Shown: piece after piece, positions 18,031-27,115 of the stretch
Position numbering within the stretch: position 1 is the stretch's first letter
Layout: every line of letters begins with the position of its first letter
Assembly: GCF_900105185.1 (NCBI RefSeq)
Contig: NZ_FNTJ01000002.1
Coordinates: 62,001-126,000, forward strand
DNA: 64,000 bases
Origin: Pseudomonas saponiphila
GTDB taxonomy: Bacteria; Pseudomonadota; Gammaproteobacteria; Pseudomonadales; Pseudomonadaceae
Reading direction: 5' to 3'
The notes under the pieces: generated by a model
Databases searched by the model: none
What the model was told of the DNA's origin: nothing
What the model saw: only the letters and a program-made list of their open reading frames with translations
Translations under genes and position numbers: made by a program

Positions 18031-19952
18031 AACGTGGGTGCCGTGGCCTGCAGCCCTGCCAGCAGGAACCGCTGATACAGCTCCTCACGCAGTCCATCGG
18101 GCTGCTCCAGCTCCATGCGTTCAAGATGCGCTGCAAATGCCTCAGGCTCCGGCGCATCGAGAGCCGCCTTGCCCAGTTCGAGGATCTCGCTGAGCTTGAA
18201 CTTGCTCTTGAGCCAGTTCAGCGCCCGCAACAGATCACGCTCCTCGTCGCTGAAGTCGCTGCCCAGCGGATACTCCGGAAACAGCTGGTGGTGACGCGCC
18301 TGAATCCTCTGCAGACGCTGTGGGCTGTTGTCGGTAAAACGCGGATCCAGGCAAAAATCCTTCGGCAGCTTGCCGGCTTTCTGCGCCTGCTCCAGCAACC
18401 CGGGCTGAAAGCGTGAATCGCTGATATTGAGCAGCGCCTCAATCACCTGCGCGTCCGTCTTGCCCCGCAGATCGGCGATGCCGTACTCGGTGATCACGAT
18501 GTCCCGCAGATGCCGGGGAATGGTGCAGTGCCCATACTCCCAGACGATGTTGGAACTTACCTCCCCGCCCGACTCGCGCCAGCTGCGCAGGATCAGCACC
18601 GAACGGGCATCCGCCAGGGCATGGCCCTGGGCAACGAAGTTGTATTGCCCGCCGACACCGCTCAGCACCTTCCCGCCCTGCAACTGATCGGACACGGCGG
18701 CGCCCATCAGGGTCATGGTGAAGGCACTGTTGATGAACCGCGCATCCCGGCGTTGCAGGCGCTTGAGCTCTTCATCGCCATACAGCTCGTTGATGAAACT
18801 GATGGCGGTCATGTTGAACTCCGCCAGCTTGGGCTTGGGCAGCTCTCGCAGACGCTGATAGAAACTGCGCGGCCCGAGGAAGAATCCGCCGTGGATCGAA
18901 ACCCCGCCAGGCGCCCCAAGGTCCAGGGTGCCGGCGTTGGCTTGCCGTTGCAGCTCCAGCGTCGGGTAGACCTTGCGCCGCACAATCCCGGCATCCGCCA
19001 GGGCCAGCAGGCCATTGACGAACATTTCACTGCAACCATAGAGCCCCTGGGCAAAGGGCTGGACACCGCCTTCGCGGTCGATCAGTGCCTGCCAATGATC
19101 CACCTGCAGATCCGCCAGCAGGGCGCGATACCCCTGGTTGTCGGCCTGCCGCGCCAGCAAGGCTGCGGTCAGCGCGTCACCCATGGAGCCAATGCCGATC
19201 TGCAAGGTGCCACCGTCGCGCACCAGGGTGCTGGCATGCAGGCCGATGCAGTGATCCTGGACGCTCACCGGCATGTTCGGCGTGGAGAACAGGGTGCTGC
19301 GCTCCTCCTCGTCGATCAGCAGGTCGAGGTCCGCGGCGTCGATTTCGCAGTCCCCCGGCATGTAAGGCAGGTCGCTGTGGACCTGGCCGAGGATCAGGAT
19401 GGTTTCCCCCGCCGCACGGCGCTTGGCAATCATCGGCAGCAGGTCGAGGGTGATGTCCGGGTTGCAGCTCAGGCTCAAGCGTTCGGGGTGCTGCGGATCA
19501 CGGGCCAGCAGTTGCGCCACCAGGTTCAGGCCGGCGGCATTGATGTCGCGGGCGGCGTGGCTGTAGTTGCTGCTGACGTAATCTTGCTGCGCCGGGTCGC
19601 TGTGCAAAAGGCTGCCGGGCTGCATGAAGAACTGCTGGACCCGAACGTTCGCCGGCAGGCTGGCGCGACGCAGGTCGGCGAGAAAGTCCAGTTCCGGGTA
19701 GTCGCCGAACACCCGATCGACAAAAGGCTCGAGAAAGCGCTTCTGCAAACCATCGCCCAGGGATGGCCGACCCAGGCTCAGGGCGGTGTAGATCGTCAGT
19801 TGGCGTTCCGGCAACCGGGCAATGCGCCGGTACAGGGCGTTGACGAAGCGATTGGGTTTGCCCAGCCCCAGGGGCATGCCCAGGTGAATGTGCGGCGGCA
19901 AACGGGCAAGCACTTCATCCACCGCATGCTCGATAGAACAGGATTGCAGCAT
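18024..19952 (-). CDS. Acetyl-CoA hydrolase/transferase family protein
   Basis: A 642-residue protein with the two Rossmann-like halves of the CoA-transferase/acetyl-CoA hydrolase family. Visible blocks are GGTLQIGIGSMGDALTAALL in the N-terminal half, and GGQYNFV and ITEYGIADLRGKTDAQVI in the C-terminal half. The family moves CoA between short-chain acids such as acetate and succinate, or hydrolyses acyl-CoA. It is about 100-150 residues longer than the usual 500-residue members, with an extra C-terminal region (about 560-642). I start at 19952 because GGAGGGT lies just upstream; the longer frame overlaps the cycB terminator. The true substrate is unknown. Confidence 0.85.
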   Translation of the reverse strand: MLQSCSIEHAVDEVLARLPPHIHLGMPLGLGKPNRFVNALYRRIARLPERQLTIYTALSLGRPSLGDGLQKRFLEPFVDRVFGDYPELDFLADLRRASLPANVRVQQFFMQPGSLLHSDPAQQDYVSSNYSHAARDINAAGLNLVAQLLARDPQHPERLSLSCNPDITLDLLPMIAKRRAAGETILILGQVHSDLPYMPGDCEIDAADLDLLIDEEERSTLFSTPNMPVSVQDHCIGLHASTLVRDGGTLQIGIGSMGDALTAALLARQADNQGYRALLADLQVDHWQALIDREGGVQPFAQGLYGCSEMFVNGLLALADAGIVRRKVYPTLELQRQANAGTLDLGAPGGVSIHGGFFLGPRSFYQRLRELPKPKLAEFNMTAISFINELYGDEELKRLQRRDARFINSAFTMTLMGAAVSDQLQGGKVLSGVGGQYNFVAQGHALADARSVLILRSWRESGGEVSSNIVWEYGHCTIPRHLRDIVITEYGIADLRGKTDAQVIEALLNISDSRFQPGLLEQAQKAGKLPKDFCLDPRFTDNSPQRLQRIQARHHQLFPEYPLGSDFSDEERDLLRALNWLKSKFKLSEILELGKAALDAPEPEAFAAHLERMELEQPDGLREELYQRFLLAGLQATAPTLS

Positions 19953-20045
19953 CTGACCCTCCAGGGACTGTCCATGTGTTGAGGTTGGACCGAGCTTGCC
20001 GGGAGTTTGCTGCATTGAACAGTGCGTCGAGCGAATTGCGCCCAC

Positions 20046-20072
20046 AAAAAAGCCGCTCGTAAGCGGCTTTTT
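20046..20072. terminator. Intrinsic terminator after cycB
   Basis: An 11-bp stem AAAAAGCCGCT / AGCGGCTTTTT with a four-base CGTA loop. It lies 17 bases past the cycB stop codon on the minus strand and has T-runs in both directions. Confidence 0.88.
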
Positions 20073-20088
20073 CGATGAAGATGGCGGC

Positions 20089-20517
20089 TTATTTCAGACC
20101 GGACATCTTCTGGATTGCACCTTTGAGCTCGTCATCGGAGCAATCGGCGCAGGTGCCTTTAGGCGGCATGGCGTTGATCCCGGTGATGGCCTTGGCCAGG
20201 ATGCCGTCGAGGCCGCCCTGGTGATCGGCGCGCTCTTTCCAGGCCGCGGTGTCACCGATTTTCGGTGCGCCCAACAGGCCAGTGCCGTGGCAGGCGTTGC
20301 AGTGCTTGGCAATCACGTCATCCGGGGACTTCGCGCCACCACCACCGCCCGCAGAGGCGGCCACTTCCATACCCTTGCATTCCTGCCCCTGGACGCAGAC
20401 CTGGCCGACAGGCTCAAGACGCTTGGCAATGTCGTCATTAGTCGCAGCTTGAGCGCTGACTGCCCAAAGGGCCAATACGGTTGCTGGTGCGGCCAGCATT
20501 TTCATAATTAGGTTCAC
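20089..20517 (-). CDS. cycB: Cytochrome c5
   Basis: A 142-residue secreted monohaem cytochrome. The signal peptide ends near AVSAQA. The haem site is CNACHGTG (about residues 73-77) and the distal methionine is in GINAMPPKG. A CADC pair near the C-terminus is the typical extra disulphide of class I cytochrome c5. Between the signal and the haem domain there is a short region with two cysteines and a glycine run (VCVQGQEC, GGGGG). It carries electrons in the periplasm. The start is GTG at 20517 because GAGGG stands eight bases upstream; an ATG four codons later has no ribosome site at the right distance. Confidence 0.92.
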   Translation of the reverse strand: MNLIMKMLAAPATVLALWAVSAQAATNDDIAKRLEPVGQVCVQGQECKGMEVAASAGGGGGAKSPDDVIAKHCNACHGTGLLGAPKIGDTAAWKERADHQGGLDGILAKAITGINAMPPKGTCADCSDDELKGAIQKMSGLK

Positions 20518-20686
20518 GCGTACACCCTCAATGGTGGCTAGTCACGCCTGCGGCCACGGTTTCGCAGGCGGGCGAAAGTATAACGGTTAGCCCGCCACAC
20601 TGAAACAACCCCAAAGTCGAAGGGGTCTTATTCGCGGCAAAATGTCGCTGGGGCTTTACGGCAAGCCTTGCAGGACGCCCCTTGAG

Positions 20687-21235
20687 CTAGAAGTTCGCCG
20701 GAGTGGCTGCGCTGATTAGTCGCGCCGGAACATCGAACGGATTACGGAAACGATGTGGCTTCGTACTCTCAAAGTAGTAGCTGTCACCGGCTTCGAGGAC
20801 AAAAGTTTCCAGCCCTACCACCAGCTCCAGGCGGCCTTCGAGAAGAATGCCGGTTTCCTCGCCATCGTGGGTGAGCATCTCTTCGCCGGTGTCGGCACCC
20901 GGCGGATAGATTTCATTGAGGAAGGCGATGGCGCGGCTCGGATGAGCCCGACCCACCAGCTTCATGGTGACCGCGCCATCGGAGATGTCGATCAGTTCAT
21001 GAGCCTTGTAGACGATCTGAGAAGGCGTTTCCTGGAGGATTTCCTCGGAAAAGAATTCGACCATGGACATGGGAATGCCACCCAGCACCTTTCGCAGCGA
21101 GCTGATCGAAGGACTGACGCTGTTCTTTTCGATCATTGAAATGGTGCTGTTGGTGACGCCCGCACGCTTGGCGAGCTCACGCTGGGAAAGACCTTTCAGT
21201 TTACGGATGGATTGCAGTCGTTCACCGACGTCCAA
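20687..21235 (-). CDS. pauR: PauR-type repressor of polyamine catabolism (XRE-cupin)
   Basis: A 182-residue regulator with an N-terminal XRE helix-turn-helix (about 5-60, LSQRELAKRAGVTNSTISMIEKNSVSPSISSLRKVL) and a C-terminal cupin domain (about 105-178, with EEMLTHDGEETGILLEGRLELVV and DSYYFESTKPHRFRNP). Sequence type and position beside dadX and cycB match PA5301/PauR, which represses polyamine-utilisation genes in P. aeruginosa until putrescine or cadaverine is present. The start is TTG at 21235, with a perfect AGGAGG eight bases upstream and an in-frame stop immediately before that. The likely targets pauB4 and kauB are in this window. Confidence 0.9.
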   Translation of the reverse strand: MDVGERLQSIRKLKGLSQRELAKRAGVTNSTISMIEKNSVSPSISSLRKVLGGIPMSMVEFFSEEILQETPSQIVYKAHELIDISDGAVTMKLVGRAHPSRAIAFLNEIYPPGADTGEEMLTHDGEETGILLEGRLELVVGLETFVLEAGDSYYFESTKPHRFRNPFDVPARLISAATPANF

Positions 21236-21367
21236 TGCGGCAGCCTCCTAGGCGGGAATCAGGCGTTGTTGTAATTGAGCGTTATCATGGCGACAGCGTT
21301 CAGTATTTACAACACTTGCTCCCGATTCCCCTAAAGGCAGGCGACTTTCGGTACAGGCCGCGTAATC

Positions 21368-22441
21368 TCAGCCTTCGCAGTACACCAGGGGCACCCGGCG
21401 CAGGTTGCAGAACAGCTGATAAGGAATGGTTTCGGCAGCCAGCGCGACCTCGCTGGCAAGGATGTTCTTGCCCCACAATTCCACCCTGGAACCCAGCCCG
21501 GCCTGCGGCACATCCGTCAGGTCGACACACAGCATGTCCATGGAGACGCGGCCCAGCAGGCGGCTGCGTTGGCCCTCCACCAGCACCGGCGTGCCGGTCG
21601 GCGCATGCCGCGGATAGCCGTCGGCGTAGCCCATGGCGACCACGCCGATGCGCATCGGCTTGTCGGTGACGAACTTGGCGCCGTAGCCCACCGGCTCGCC
21701 GGCGGGCAGCTCACGCACGCAGATCACCTTGGATTCCAGGGTCATGACCGGCTGCAGCCGCTCGGCCACGGAGTTGTTTTCTTCGAACGGCGTGGCGCCA
21801 TAAAGCATGATGCCGGGACGCACCCAGTCACTGGGCACGCTCGGCCAGCCCATGACCGCCGGCGAGTTGCGCAAGCTGATTTCAGCCCCCAGCCCCTGAC
21901 GAGCCGCTTCGAATACCACGACCTGCTCGCTGCTGCGCGGGCAGTCCAGCTCGTCAGCGCGGGCAAAGTGGCTCATCAGCACGATCTTCTCGACCTTGCC
22001 GCTGGCCTGCAGGCGCTGGTAGGCGCCCTGATAGTCCTTGGGATGCAGACCGACCCGGTGCATGCCCGAATCCAGCTTGAGCCAGACCGTCAGCGGCTTG
22101 GCCACGGCGGTCTGCTCGATCGCTTCCAGCTGCCACAGGGAATGCACCACGCACCACAAATCATGCTCGACGATCAGCGCCAACTCGGAGGCTTCGAAGA
22201 AACCTTCCAGCAGCAGGATCGGCGCACCAATACCGGCGGCGCGCAGTTCCAGGGCCTCTTCGATGCAGGCCACGGCAAAGCCGTCGGCCTCGCCCTCCAG
22301 TGCCTGGGCGCAACGCACGGCGCCATGACCGTAGGCATCGGCCTTGATCACCGCCAGGGCGCGGACACCCGAGACTTCACGGGCCAGTTGGTAGTTGTGA
22401 CGCAGGGCTTGGAGATCGATCAGGGCACGGGCAGGACGCAT
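21368..22441 (-). CDS. dadX: Catabolic alanine racemase DadX
   Basis: A 357-residue PLP-dependent alanine racemase. The N-terminal barrel holds the PLP lysine in [11 protein letters not shown] (Lys33 region). The C-terminal beta domain has the second catalytic tyrosine in the [11 protein letters not shown] segment. Its place downstream of dadA and a RidA gene identifies it as the catabolic DadX rather than the cell-wall Alr. It converts L-alanine to D-alanine, which DadA then oxidises to pyruvate and ammonia. Transcription probably comes from the dadA promoter under Lrp control. Confidence 0.95.
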   Translation of the reverse strand: MRPARALIDLQALRHNYQLAREVSGVRALAVIKADAYGHGAVRCAQALEGEADGFAVACIEEALELRAAGIGAPILLLEGFFEASELALIVEHDLWCVVHSLWQLEAIEQTAVAKPLTVWLKLDSGMHRVGLHPKDYQGAYQRLQASGKVEKIVLMSHFARADELDCPRSSEQVVVFEAARQGLGAEISLRNSPAVMGWPSVPSDWVRPGIMLYGATPFEENNSVAERLQPVMTLESKVICVRELPAGEPVGYGAKFVTDKPMRIGVVAMGYADGYPRHAPTGTPVLVEGQRSRLLGRVSMDMLCVDLTDVPQAGLGSRVELWGKNILASEVALAAETIPYQLFCNLRRVPLVYCEG

Positions 22442-22532
22442 GGCGGCAGACTTCTAGGCGGTCATGGGGGAATAAAAAACCGGTGCTGGATGACGGTGAA
22501 CGCCACCGGCACCGGGAGAGGGATCTTGTCGT

Positions 22533-22886
22533 TTAAGGCAGAGCGGCGACGACCGACAGCTCAACCAGGATTTCCGGCTCGCAGAGCTTGGCTTCGACGG
22601 TGGCCCGGGCCGGTGCCACGCCTTTTGGCAGCCACTGGTCCCAGACACTGTTCATGCCGGCGAAGTGGGCATCGATGTCCTTCAGGTAGATGGTCACCGA
22701 CAGCAGCTTGCTCTTGTCGGTGCCCGCCAGATCCAGCAGACGCTCGATGTTGGCCAGGGTTTCCCGGGTTTGCTGTTCGATCCCGGCACTCATGTCATCG
22801 CCGACCTGCCCGGACAGATACACCGTACCGCTGTGAACGACGATCTGACTCATGCGCTCATTGGTGAGCTGGCGCTGGATTGACAT
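22533..22886 (-). CDS. RidA family enamine/imine deaminase in the dad operon
   Basis: A 117-residue RidA/YER057c protein. Typical blocks are [48 protein letters not shown] and the C-terminal [23 protein letters not shown], where the arginine binds the substrate carboxylate. RidA proteins hydrolyse the unstable enamines or imines produced by PLP enzymes and amino-acid dehydrogenases; lying between dadA and dadX it probably handles iminopropionate from D-alanine oxidation. The ATG at 22886 has AGGAG upstream and gives the standard length. It overlaps the 3' end of dadA by 29 bases. Confidence 0.92.
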   Translation of the reverse strand: MSIQRQLTNERMSQIVVHSGTVYLSGQVGDDMSAGIEQQTRETLANIERLLDLAGTDKSKLLSVTIYLKDIDAHFAGMNSVWDQWLPKGVAPARATVEAKLCEPEILVELSVVAALP

Positions 22887-24159
22887 GTTTAGCTGACTCC
22901 TGAGGGTTGCCATAACGGGAAATATCGAGGCCTTCGGCGCTGATCTGCGGCTTTTTCTTGGCCATCAGATCCGCCAGCAGACGACCGGAACCGCAAGCCA
23001 TGGTCCAGCCAAGGGTGCCGTGACCGGTGTTGAGGAACAGGTTCTTGAACGACGTCGCGCCAACAATCGGCGTGCCGTCCGGCGTGGTCGGACGCAGGCC
23101 GGTCCAGAAACTGGCCTCGGCCAGATTGCCGCCCCGAGGATAGAGATCGTTGACGATCATCTCCAGCGTTTCACGCCGGCGCGGGTTCAGCGACAGGTCA
23201 AAACCGGCGATCTCAGCCATACCGCCAACACGGATGCGGTTGTCGAAACGGGTGATCGCGACCTTGTAGGTCTCGTCGAGGATGGTCGAAGTCGGGGCCA
23301 TGGCCGGATTGGTGATCGGCACGGTCAGGGAGTACCCCTTGAGCGGGTACACCGGAGCCTTGATGCCCAGCGGCTTGAGCAGTTGCGGCGAGTAGCTGCC
23401 CAGGGCCAGCACGTAGCGATCGGCGGTTTCCAGCTTGCCGTCGATCCACACGCCGTTGATCCGGTCACCGGCGAAGTCGAGGCGCTGGATGTCCTGGCCA
23501 AAACGGAATTCCACACCCAGCTTGGCGGCCATTTCCGCCAGGCGCGTGGTGAAGATCTGGCAGTCGCCGGTCTGGTCGTTGGGCAGGCGCAGAGCGCCGG
23601 CGAGGATGTCGGTGACGCTGGCCAGGGCCGGTTCGACCCGGGCAATGCCGTCACGATCCAGTAACTCGAATGGCACGCCGGACTCCTTGAGCACGGCGAT
23701 GTCCTTGGCTGCGCCATCCAGTTGCGCCTGGGTACGGAACAGCTGGGTGGTGCCCAGGCTGCGGCCTTCGTAGGCGATGCCGGTTTCCGCCCGCAGTTCG
23801 TCGAGGCAATCGCGGCTGTACTCGGACAGACGCACCATGCGCTCCTTGTTCACGGCATAGCGGCTGGCAGTGCAGTTGCGCAGCATCTGCGCCATCCACA
23901 GGTATTGATCGATATCGGCGGTGGCCTTGATCGCCAGCGGCGCGTGGCGTTGCAACAGCCACTTGATGGCCTTGAGCGGCACGCCTGGAGCAGCCCAGGG
24001 TGAGGCATAGCCAGGCGATACCTGACCGGCGTTGGCGAAACTGGTTTCCATGGCTGCAGCCGGCTGGCGGTCCACCACTGTCACTTCAAACCCGGCCCGG
24101 GCCAGGTAATAGGCACTGGTAGTTCCGATAACGCCACTGCCCAAGACCAGAACGCGCAT
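22858..24159 (-). CDS. dadA: D-amino acid dehydrogenase, small subunit DadA
   Basis: A 433-residue FAD enzyme of the DAO family. The N-terminal dinucleotide fold has [29 protein letters not shown], and the C-terminal [14 protein letters not shown] and [14 protein letters not shown] are DadA signatures. It oxidises D-alanine and other D-amino acids to 2-oxo acids at the cytoplasmic membrane, passing electrons to the respiratory chain. I start at 24159 (MRVLVLG) because GAGGG lies eight bases upstream; two in-frame ATGs just before it are too close to that site. It is the first gene of dadA-ridA-dadX and is divergent from lrp. Confidence 0.96.
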   Translation of the reverse strand: MRVLVLGSGVIGTTSAYYLARAGFEVTVVDRQPAAAMETSFANAGQVSPGYASPWAAPGVPLKAIKWLLQRHAPLAIKATADIDQYLWMAQMLRNCTASRYAVNKERMVRLSEYSRDCLDELRAETGIAYEGRSLGTTQLFRTQAQLDGAAKDIAVLKESGVPFELLDRDGIARVEPALASVTDILAGALRLPNDQTGDCQIFTTRLAEMAAKLGVEFRFGQDIQRLDFAGDRINGVWIDGKLETADRYVLALGSYSPQLLKPLGIKAPVYPLKGYSLTVPITNPAMAPTSTILDETYKVAITRFDNRIRVGGMAEIAGFDLSLNPRRRETLEMIVNDLYPRGGNLAEASFWTGLRPTTPDGTPIVGATSFKNLFLNTGHGTLGWTMACGSGRLLADLMAKKKPQISAEGLDISRYGNPQESAKHVNPAPAHQ

Positions 24160-24316
24160 TTTCATTTCCCTCATCGCGGCATGACCGCTGACGTTTGTTA
24201 TTCAGAGCAAAGATGGGCGCAGTGTAAGAAACATTGAGCAGTGATTTTCACTATATAACCGCCTATATTTGGCGAGAATTCTCGGCAATATCGCTTTTCA
24301 CGGAGGGGCATCCCCT

Positions 24317-24805
24317 ATGCGCACCAATCATCAGACTCGTCGTGCCCTGGACAAGATAGATCGCAATATCCTGCGGATTCTCCAGGCCGATGGACGCATC
24401 TCCTTCACCGAGCTGGGAGAGCGGGTCGGACTGTCCACCACCCCCTGCACCGAGCGCGTGCGCCGCCTGGAACGCGAGGGAATCATCATGGGCTACAACG
24501 CCCGGCTCAATCCGCAGCACCTCAAGGGCAGCCTGCTGGTGTTTGTCGAGATCAGCCTGGACTACAAGTCCGGCGATACCTTCGAGGAATTTCGCCGAGC
24601 GGTGCTGAAGCTGCCCCACGTGCTGGAGTGCCATCTGGTGTCCGGCGACTTCGACTACCTGGTCAAGGCGCGAATCTCGGAGATGGCGTCCTATCGCAAG
24701 CTGCTGGGGGACATCCTGCTCAAGCTGCCCCACGTGCGGGAATCCAAGAGCTACATCGTCATGGAAGAAGTGAAGGAAAGCCTGAGCCTGCCGATTCCGG
24801 ATTGA
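24317..24805 (+). CDS. lrp: Lrp/AsnC-family regulator of the dad operon
   Basis: A 162-residue Lrp protein. The N-terminal helix-turn-helix (about 14-60) includes LDKIDRNILRILQADGRISFTELGERVGLSTTPCTERVRRLE, followed by the RAM ligand domain (about 70-150). The GGAGGGG ribosome site supports the ATG at 24317. It is divergent from dadA; in P. aeruginosa the equivalent Lrp (also called DadR in pseudomonads) activates dadA-dadX in response to L-alanine. The 157-base gap between lrp and dadA must contain both promoters and the Lrp sites, but I could not pick a convincing site by eye. Confidence 0.93.
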   Translation: MRTNHQTRRALDKIDRNILRILQADGRISFTELGERVGLSTTPCTERVRRLEREGIIMGYNARLNPQHLKGSLLVFVEISLDYKSGDTFEEFRRAVLKLPHVLECHLVSGDFDYLVKARISEMASYRKLLGDILLKLPHVRESKSYIVMEEVKESLSLPIPD

Positions 24806-24833
24806 GTCGAGGCGGAGCCAGGCGCTGCGGCGC

Positions 24834-24858
24834 TTTCGCCGGCAAGCCGGCTCCTACG
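24834..24858. repeat. Single REP element after lrp
   Basis: TTTCGCCGGCAAGCCGGC followed by TCCTACGG, one unpaired REP unit in the 65-base gap between the convergent lrp and YkgJ-family genes. Confidence 0.85.
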
Positions 24859-24870
24859 GAGTGCGGGTGG

Positions 24871-25224
24871 CTAGACCAGGACCTGGCGATTGCTGGCCAT
24901 GTAGGCGTGGATCTGCTTCTCGACCCGAGGGTGGATCATCTCCACCGGGCGCCGACCGTTGGGGCACGGCAGGCTCGGCGTCGTACCGAACAGACGGCAG
25001 ATCAGCGGACGCTCGTCATACACCGTGCAGCCATCGGGCCCCAGATGCACACAGTTGAGCTCGTCCATGGCAGCCTCCTGCTCGGCGGCGGTCTTGCGCG
25101 GCAGGCGGGACATTTCCTCCGGCGAGGTGGTCACCGGGCCGCAGCAGTCGTGGCAACCGGGAACGCACTCGAAAGAGGGAATCTGCTGACGCAGGCTGCG
25201 GACGATTTGACGGTTACAGCTCAT
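24871..25224 (-). CDS. YkgJ-family cysteine cluster protein
   Basis: A 117-residue protein of the YkgJ/UPF0153 family. The cysteine cluster is CVPGCHDCC (about residues 20-28), with further cysteines in LNCVHLGPDGC and ICRLFGTTPSLPC. This spacing suggests a zinc or iron-sulphur site, but the family has no firm function. It stands between lrp and the pauB4-like gene and is transcribed away from both. The ATG at 25224 has only a weak ribosome site. Confidence 0.82.
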   Translation of the reverse strand: MSCNRQIVRSLRQQIPSFECVPGCHDCCGPVTTSPEEMSRLPRKTAAEQEAAMDELNCVHLGPDGCTVYDERPLICRLFGTTPSLPCPNGRRPVEMIHPRVEKQIHAYMASNRQVLV

Positions 25225-25372
25225 GAAAAAGGCTACCGGGACAGGAACAGCCGTGGATTCTGCCTCAAATGCCCCGCAGCAGACAGGGCCGGGCGTCCCG
25301 CGGTTGCCGCGACGGAAAGCCCCGGCTTATGCTCGGTGAATTTTTCCAGACGCCACAATCAGGACCCTTTCC

Positions 25373-26665
25373 ATGCCCGCCAGCCCTCAGCACGCCGCCT
25401 CCTACTACGCCGCCAGCAGCCTGCCGCAGCCCGACTATCCGGCCCTGGCGGGCGAGCTGACGGCGGACGTATGCGTGGTCGGCGGCGGGTTCTCCGGGCT
25501 CAATACCGCACTGGAACTGGCCGAGCGCGGGTTCAGCGTGGTCCTGCTGGAAGCCCGCAAGATTGGCTGGGGCGCCAGCGGACGCAACGGCGGGCAACTG
25601 ATTCGCGGGGTCGGCCACGGCCTTGAGCAGTTCACCAAGGTGATCGGCAGCGATGGCGTGCGCCAGATGAAGCTCATGGGCCTGGAAGCCGTGGACATCG
25701 TCCGCCAGCGCATCGAGCGCCTGCAGATCCCCTGCGACCTGACCTGGGGCTACTGCGACCTGGCCAACAAGCCGGCGGACCTTGAAGGCTTCGCCGCAGA
25801 TGCCGAGGAGCTGCGCAGCCTGGGCTATCGCCATGAAACCCGCCTGTTGCAGGCCGATGAGATGCACAGCGTGGTGGGCTCCAAGCGCTACGTTGGCGGC
25901 CTGATCGACATGGGCTCGGGCCATCTGCACCCGCTCAACCTGGCCCTGGGCGAAGCCCGGGCGGCGCAACAGATGGGTGTGCGACTGTTCGAGCATTCGG
26001 CCGTCACCCGTATCGACTACGGCCCCGAGGTCAAGGTGCACAGCGCCCGGGGCACGGTCCGCGCCAAGACCCTGGTCCTGGGCTGCAACGCCTACCTCAA
26101 CGACCTCAACCCGGAGCTGGGGGGCAAGGTCCTGCCCGCCGGCAGCTACATCATCGCCACCGAGCCCTTGAGCCCGGCCCTGGCCCGGGAACTGCTGCCA
26201 CAGAACATGGCGGTCTGCGACCAGCGCGTGGCCCTGGACTACTACCGGCTCTCGGCCGACCGCCGACTGCTGTTCGGTGGTGCCTGCCACTACTCGGGAC
26301 GCGACCCCAAGGACATTGCCGCCTACATGCGGCCCAAGATGCTGGAAGTGTTCCCGCAACTGGCCGCAGTGAAGATCGACTACCAGTGGGGCGGCATGAT
26401 CGGCATCGGCGCCAACCGCCTGCCGCAGATCGGCCGCCTCAAGGACCAGCCCAATGTGTATTACGCCCAGGCCTATTCCGGCCACGGCCTGAATGCCACG
26501 CACCTGGCGGGCAAACTGCTGGGCGAGGCCATCAGCGGTCAGCACGGCGGTGGCTTCGATCTGTTCGCCCGGGTGCCGCACATCACCTTCCCCGGCGGCA
26601 AGCACCTGCGCTCGCCCCTGCTGGCCCTGGGCATGCTCTGGCATCGCCTGAAGGAGCTGGTCTGA
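25373..26665 (+). CDS. pauB4: FAD-dependent gamma-glutamylputrescine oxidoreductase (PauB4/PuuB-like)
   Basis: A 430-residue DAO-family flavoenzyme. The FAD-binding N-terminus reads DVCVVGGGFSGLNTALELAERGFSVVLLEA (about 28-57), followed by GWGASGRNGGQLIRG. The C-terminal AYSGHGLNATHLAGKLLGEAI closes the FAD site. PuuB/PauB enzymes oxidise gamma-glutamylputrescine to the aldehyde that KauB/PuuC then oxidises. The order dadA, lrp, this gene, kauB matches PA5309 (PauB4) and PA5312 (KauB) in P. aeruginosa, and the regulator PauR is also nearby. Which of the paralogous PauB enzymes it is was judged from synteny. Confidence 0.87.
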   Translation: MPASPQHAASYYAASSLPQPDYPALAGELTADVCVVGGGFSGLNTALELAERGFSVVLLEARKIGWGASGRNGGQLIRGVGHGLEQFTKVIGSDGVRQMKLMGLEAVDIVRQRIERLQIPCDLTWGYCDLANKPADLEGFAADAEELRSLGYRHETRLLQADEMHSVVGSKRYVGGLIDMGSGHLHPLNLALGEARAAQQMGVRLFEHSAVTRIDYGPEVKVHSARGTVRAKTLVLGCNAYLNDLNPELGGKVLPAGSYIIATEPLSPALARELLPQNMAVCDQRVALDYYRLSADRRLLFGGACHYSGRDPKDIAAYMRPKMLEVFPQLAAVKIDYQWGGMIGIGANRLPQIGRLKDQPNVYYAQAYSGHGLNATHLAGKLLGEAISGQHGGGFDLFARVPHITFPGGKHLRSPLLALGMLWHRLKELV

Positions 26666-26692
26666 CGCCCAGCGCCAGCCAGTCGCCGTCGC

Positions 26693-26935
26693 TCACAGAC
26701 GCCAGAAGGGCTTGAGGCCCTCGGCCCGCGCCTGCTCGGGACTGAGTCCGACATCGCGCAATTGCGTGGCGGTCAGCTCCAGCAACGCCTTGCGGGTGCG
26801 CAGCCGATGCCAGTACAGCCCCCAGGTGCTCAAGCCCGGCGGCACGCTGCGCGGCAGTGTCGCCGCCGACCATTCATGCTCCGCCTCCAGCTCCTGACCG
26901 CGTAACGACAGCCGCACATCGCTCAAGCCGTTCAT
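26693..26935 (-). CDS. Small DUF1127 protein
   Basis: An 80-residue basic protein with a C-terminal DUF1127 domain (YjiS-like), visible as WHRLRTRKALLELTATQLRDVGLSPEQARAEGLKPFW. The domain is about 40 residues; longer DUF1127 proteins of this shape are common in pseudomonads next to MocR-type regulators, exactly as here. Small DUF1127 proteins in alpha-proteobacteria bind RNA and affect phosphate and carbon metabolism; no function is known for this form. I prefer the ATG at 26935 because AGGAG stands eight bases before it, whereas it is only two bases from the ATG at 26941. Confidence 0.85.
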   Translation of the reverse strand: MNGLSDVRLSLRGQELEAEHEWSAATLPRSVPPGLSTWGLYWHRLRTRKALLELTATQLRDVGLSPEQARAEGLKPFWRL

Positions 26936-27115
26936 TTGCATTGCTCCTGTTTGCTCAAATTGCCATGAGCAGACATGATGCGTGGCGCCACAAAACCATT
27001 ACAGACTCAAAACAGCGGTATTAACTCCATACAGTTTTGCCAGAAATAGCGCTGAATCCTGTATTTTCACCCCATCTGTACTGGTTCTCAGCCACCGTCA
27101 CTTCGAGCCCACGCC

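Noticed and set aside
22480..22515. CCGGTGC/GCACCGG inverted repeat between ridA and dadX
   Set aside because: Only seven base pairs with a long loop and no T-run; too weak to call a terminator or attenuator.
25265..26644. Long open frame on the minus strand opposite the pauB4-like gene (459 codons)
   Set aside because: High GC content leaves long antisense frames. Its composition (rich in Gln, His, Ala, Gly, Val) and lack of motifs fit a mirror of the plus-strand gene, which has a full FAD fold.
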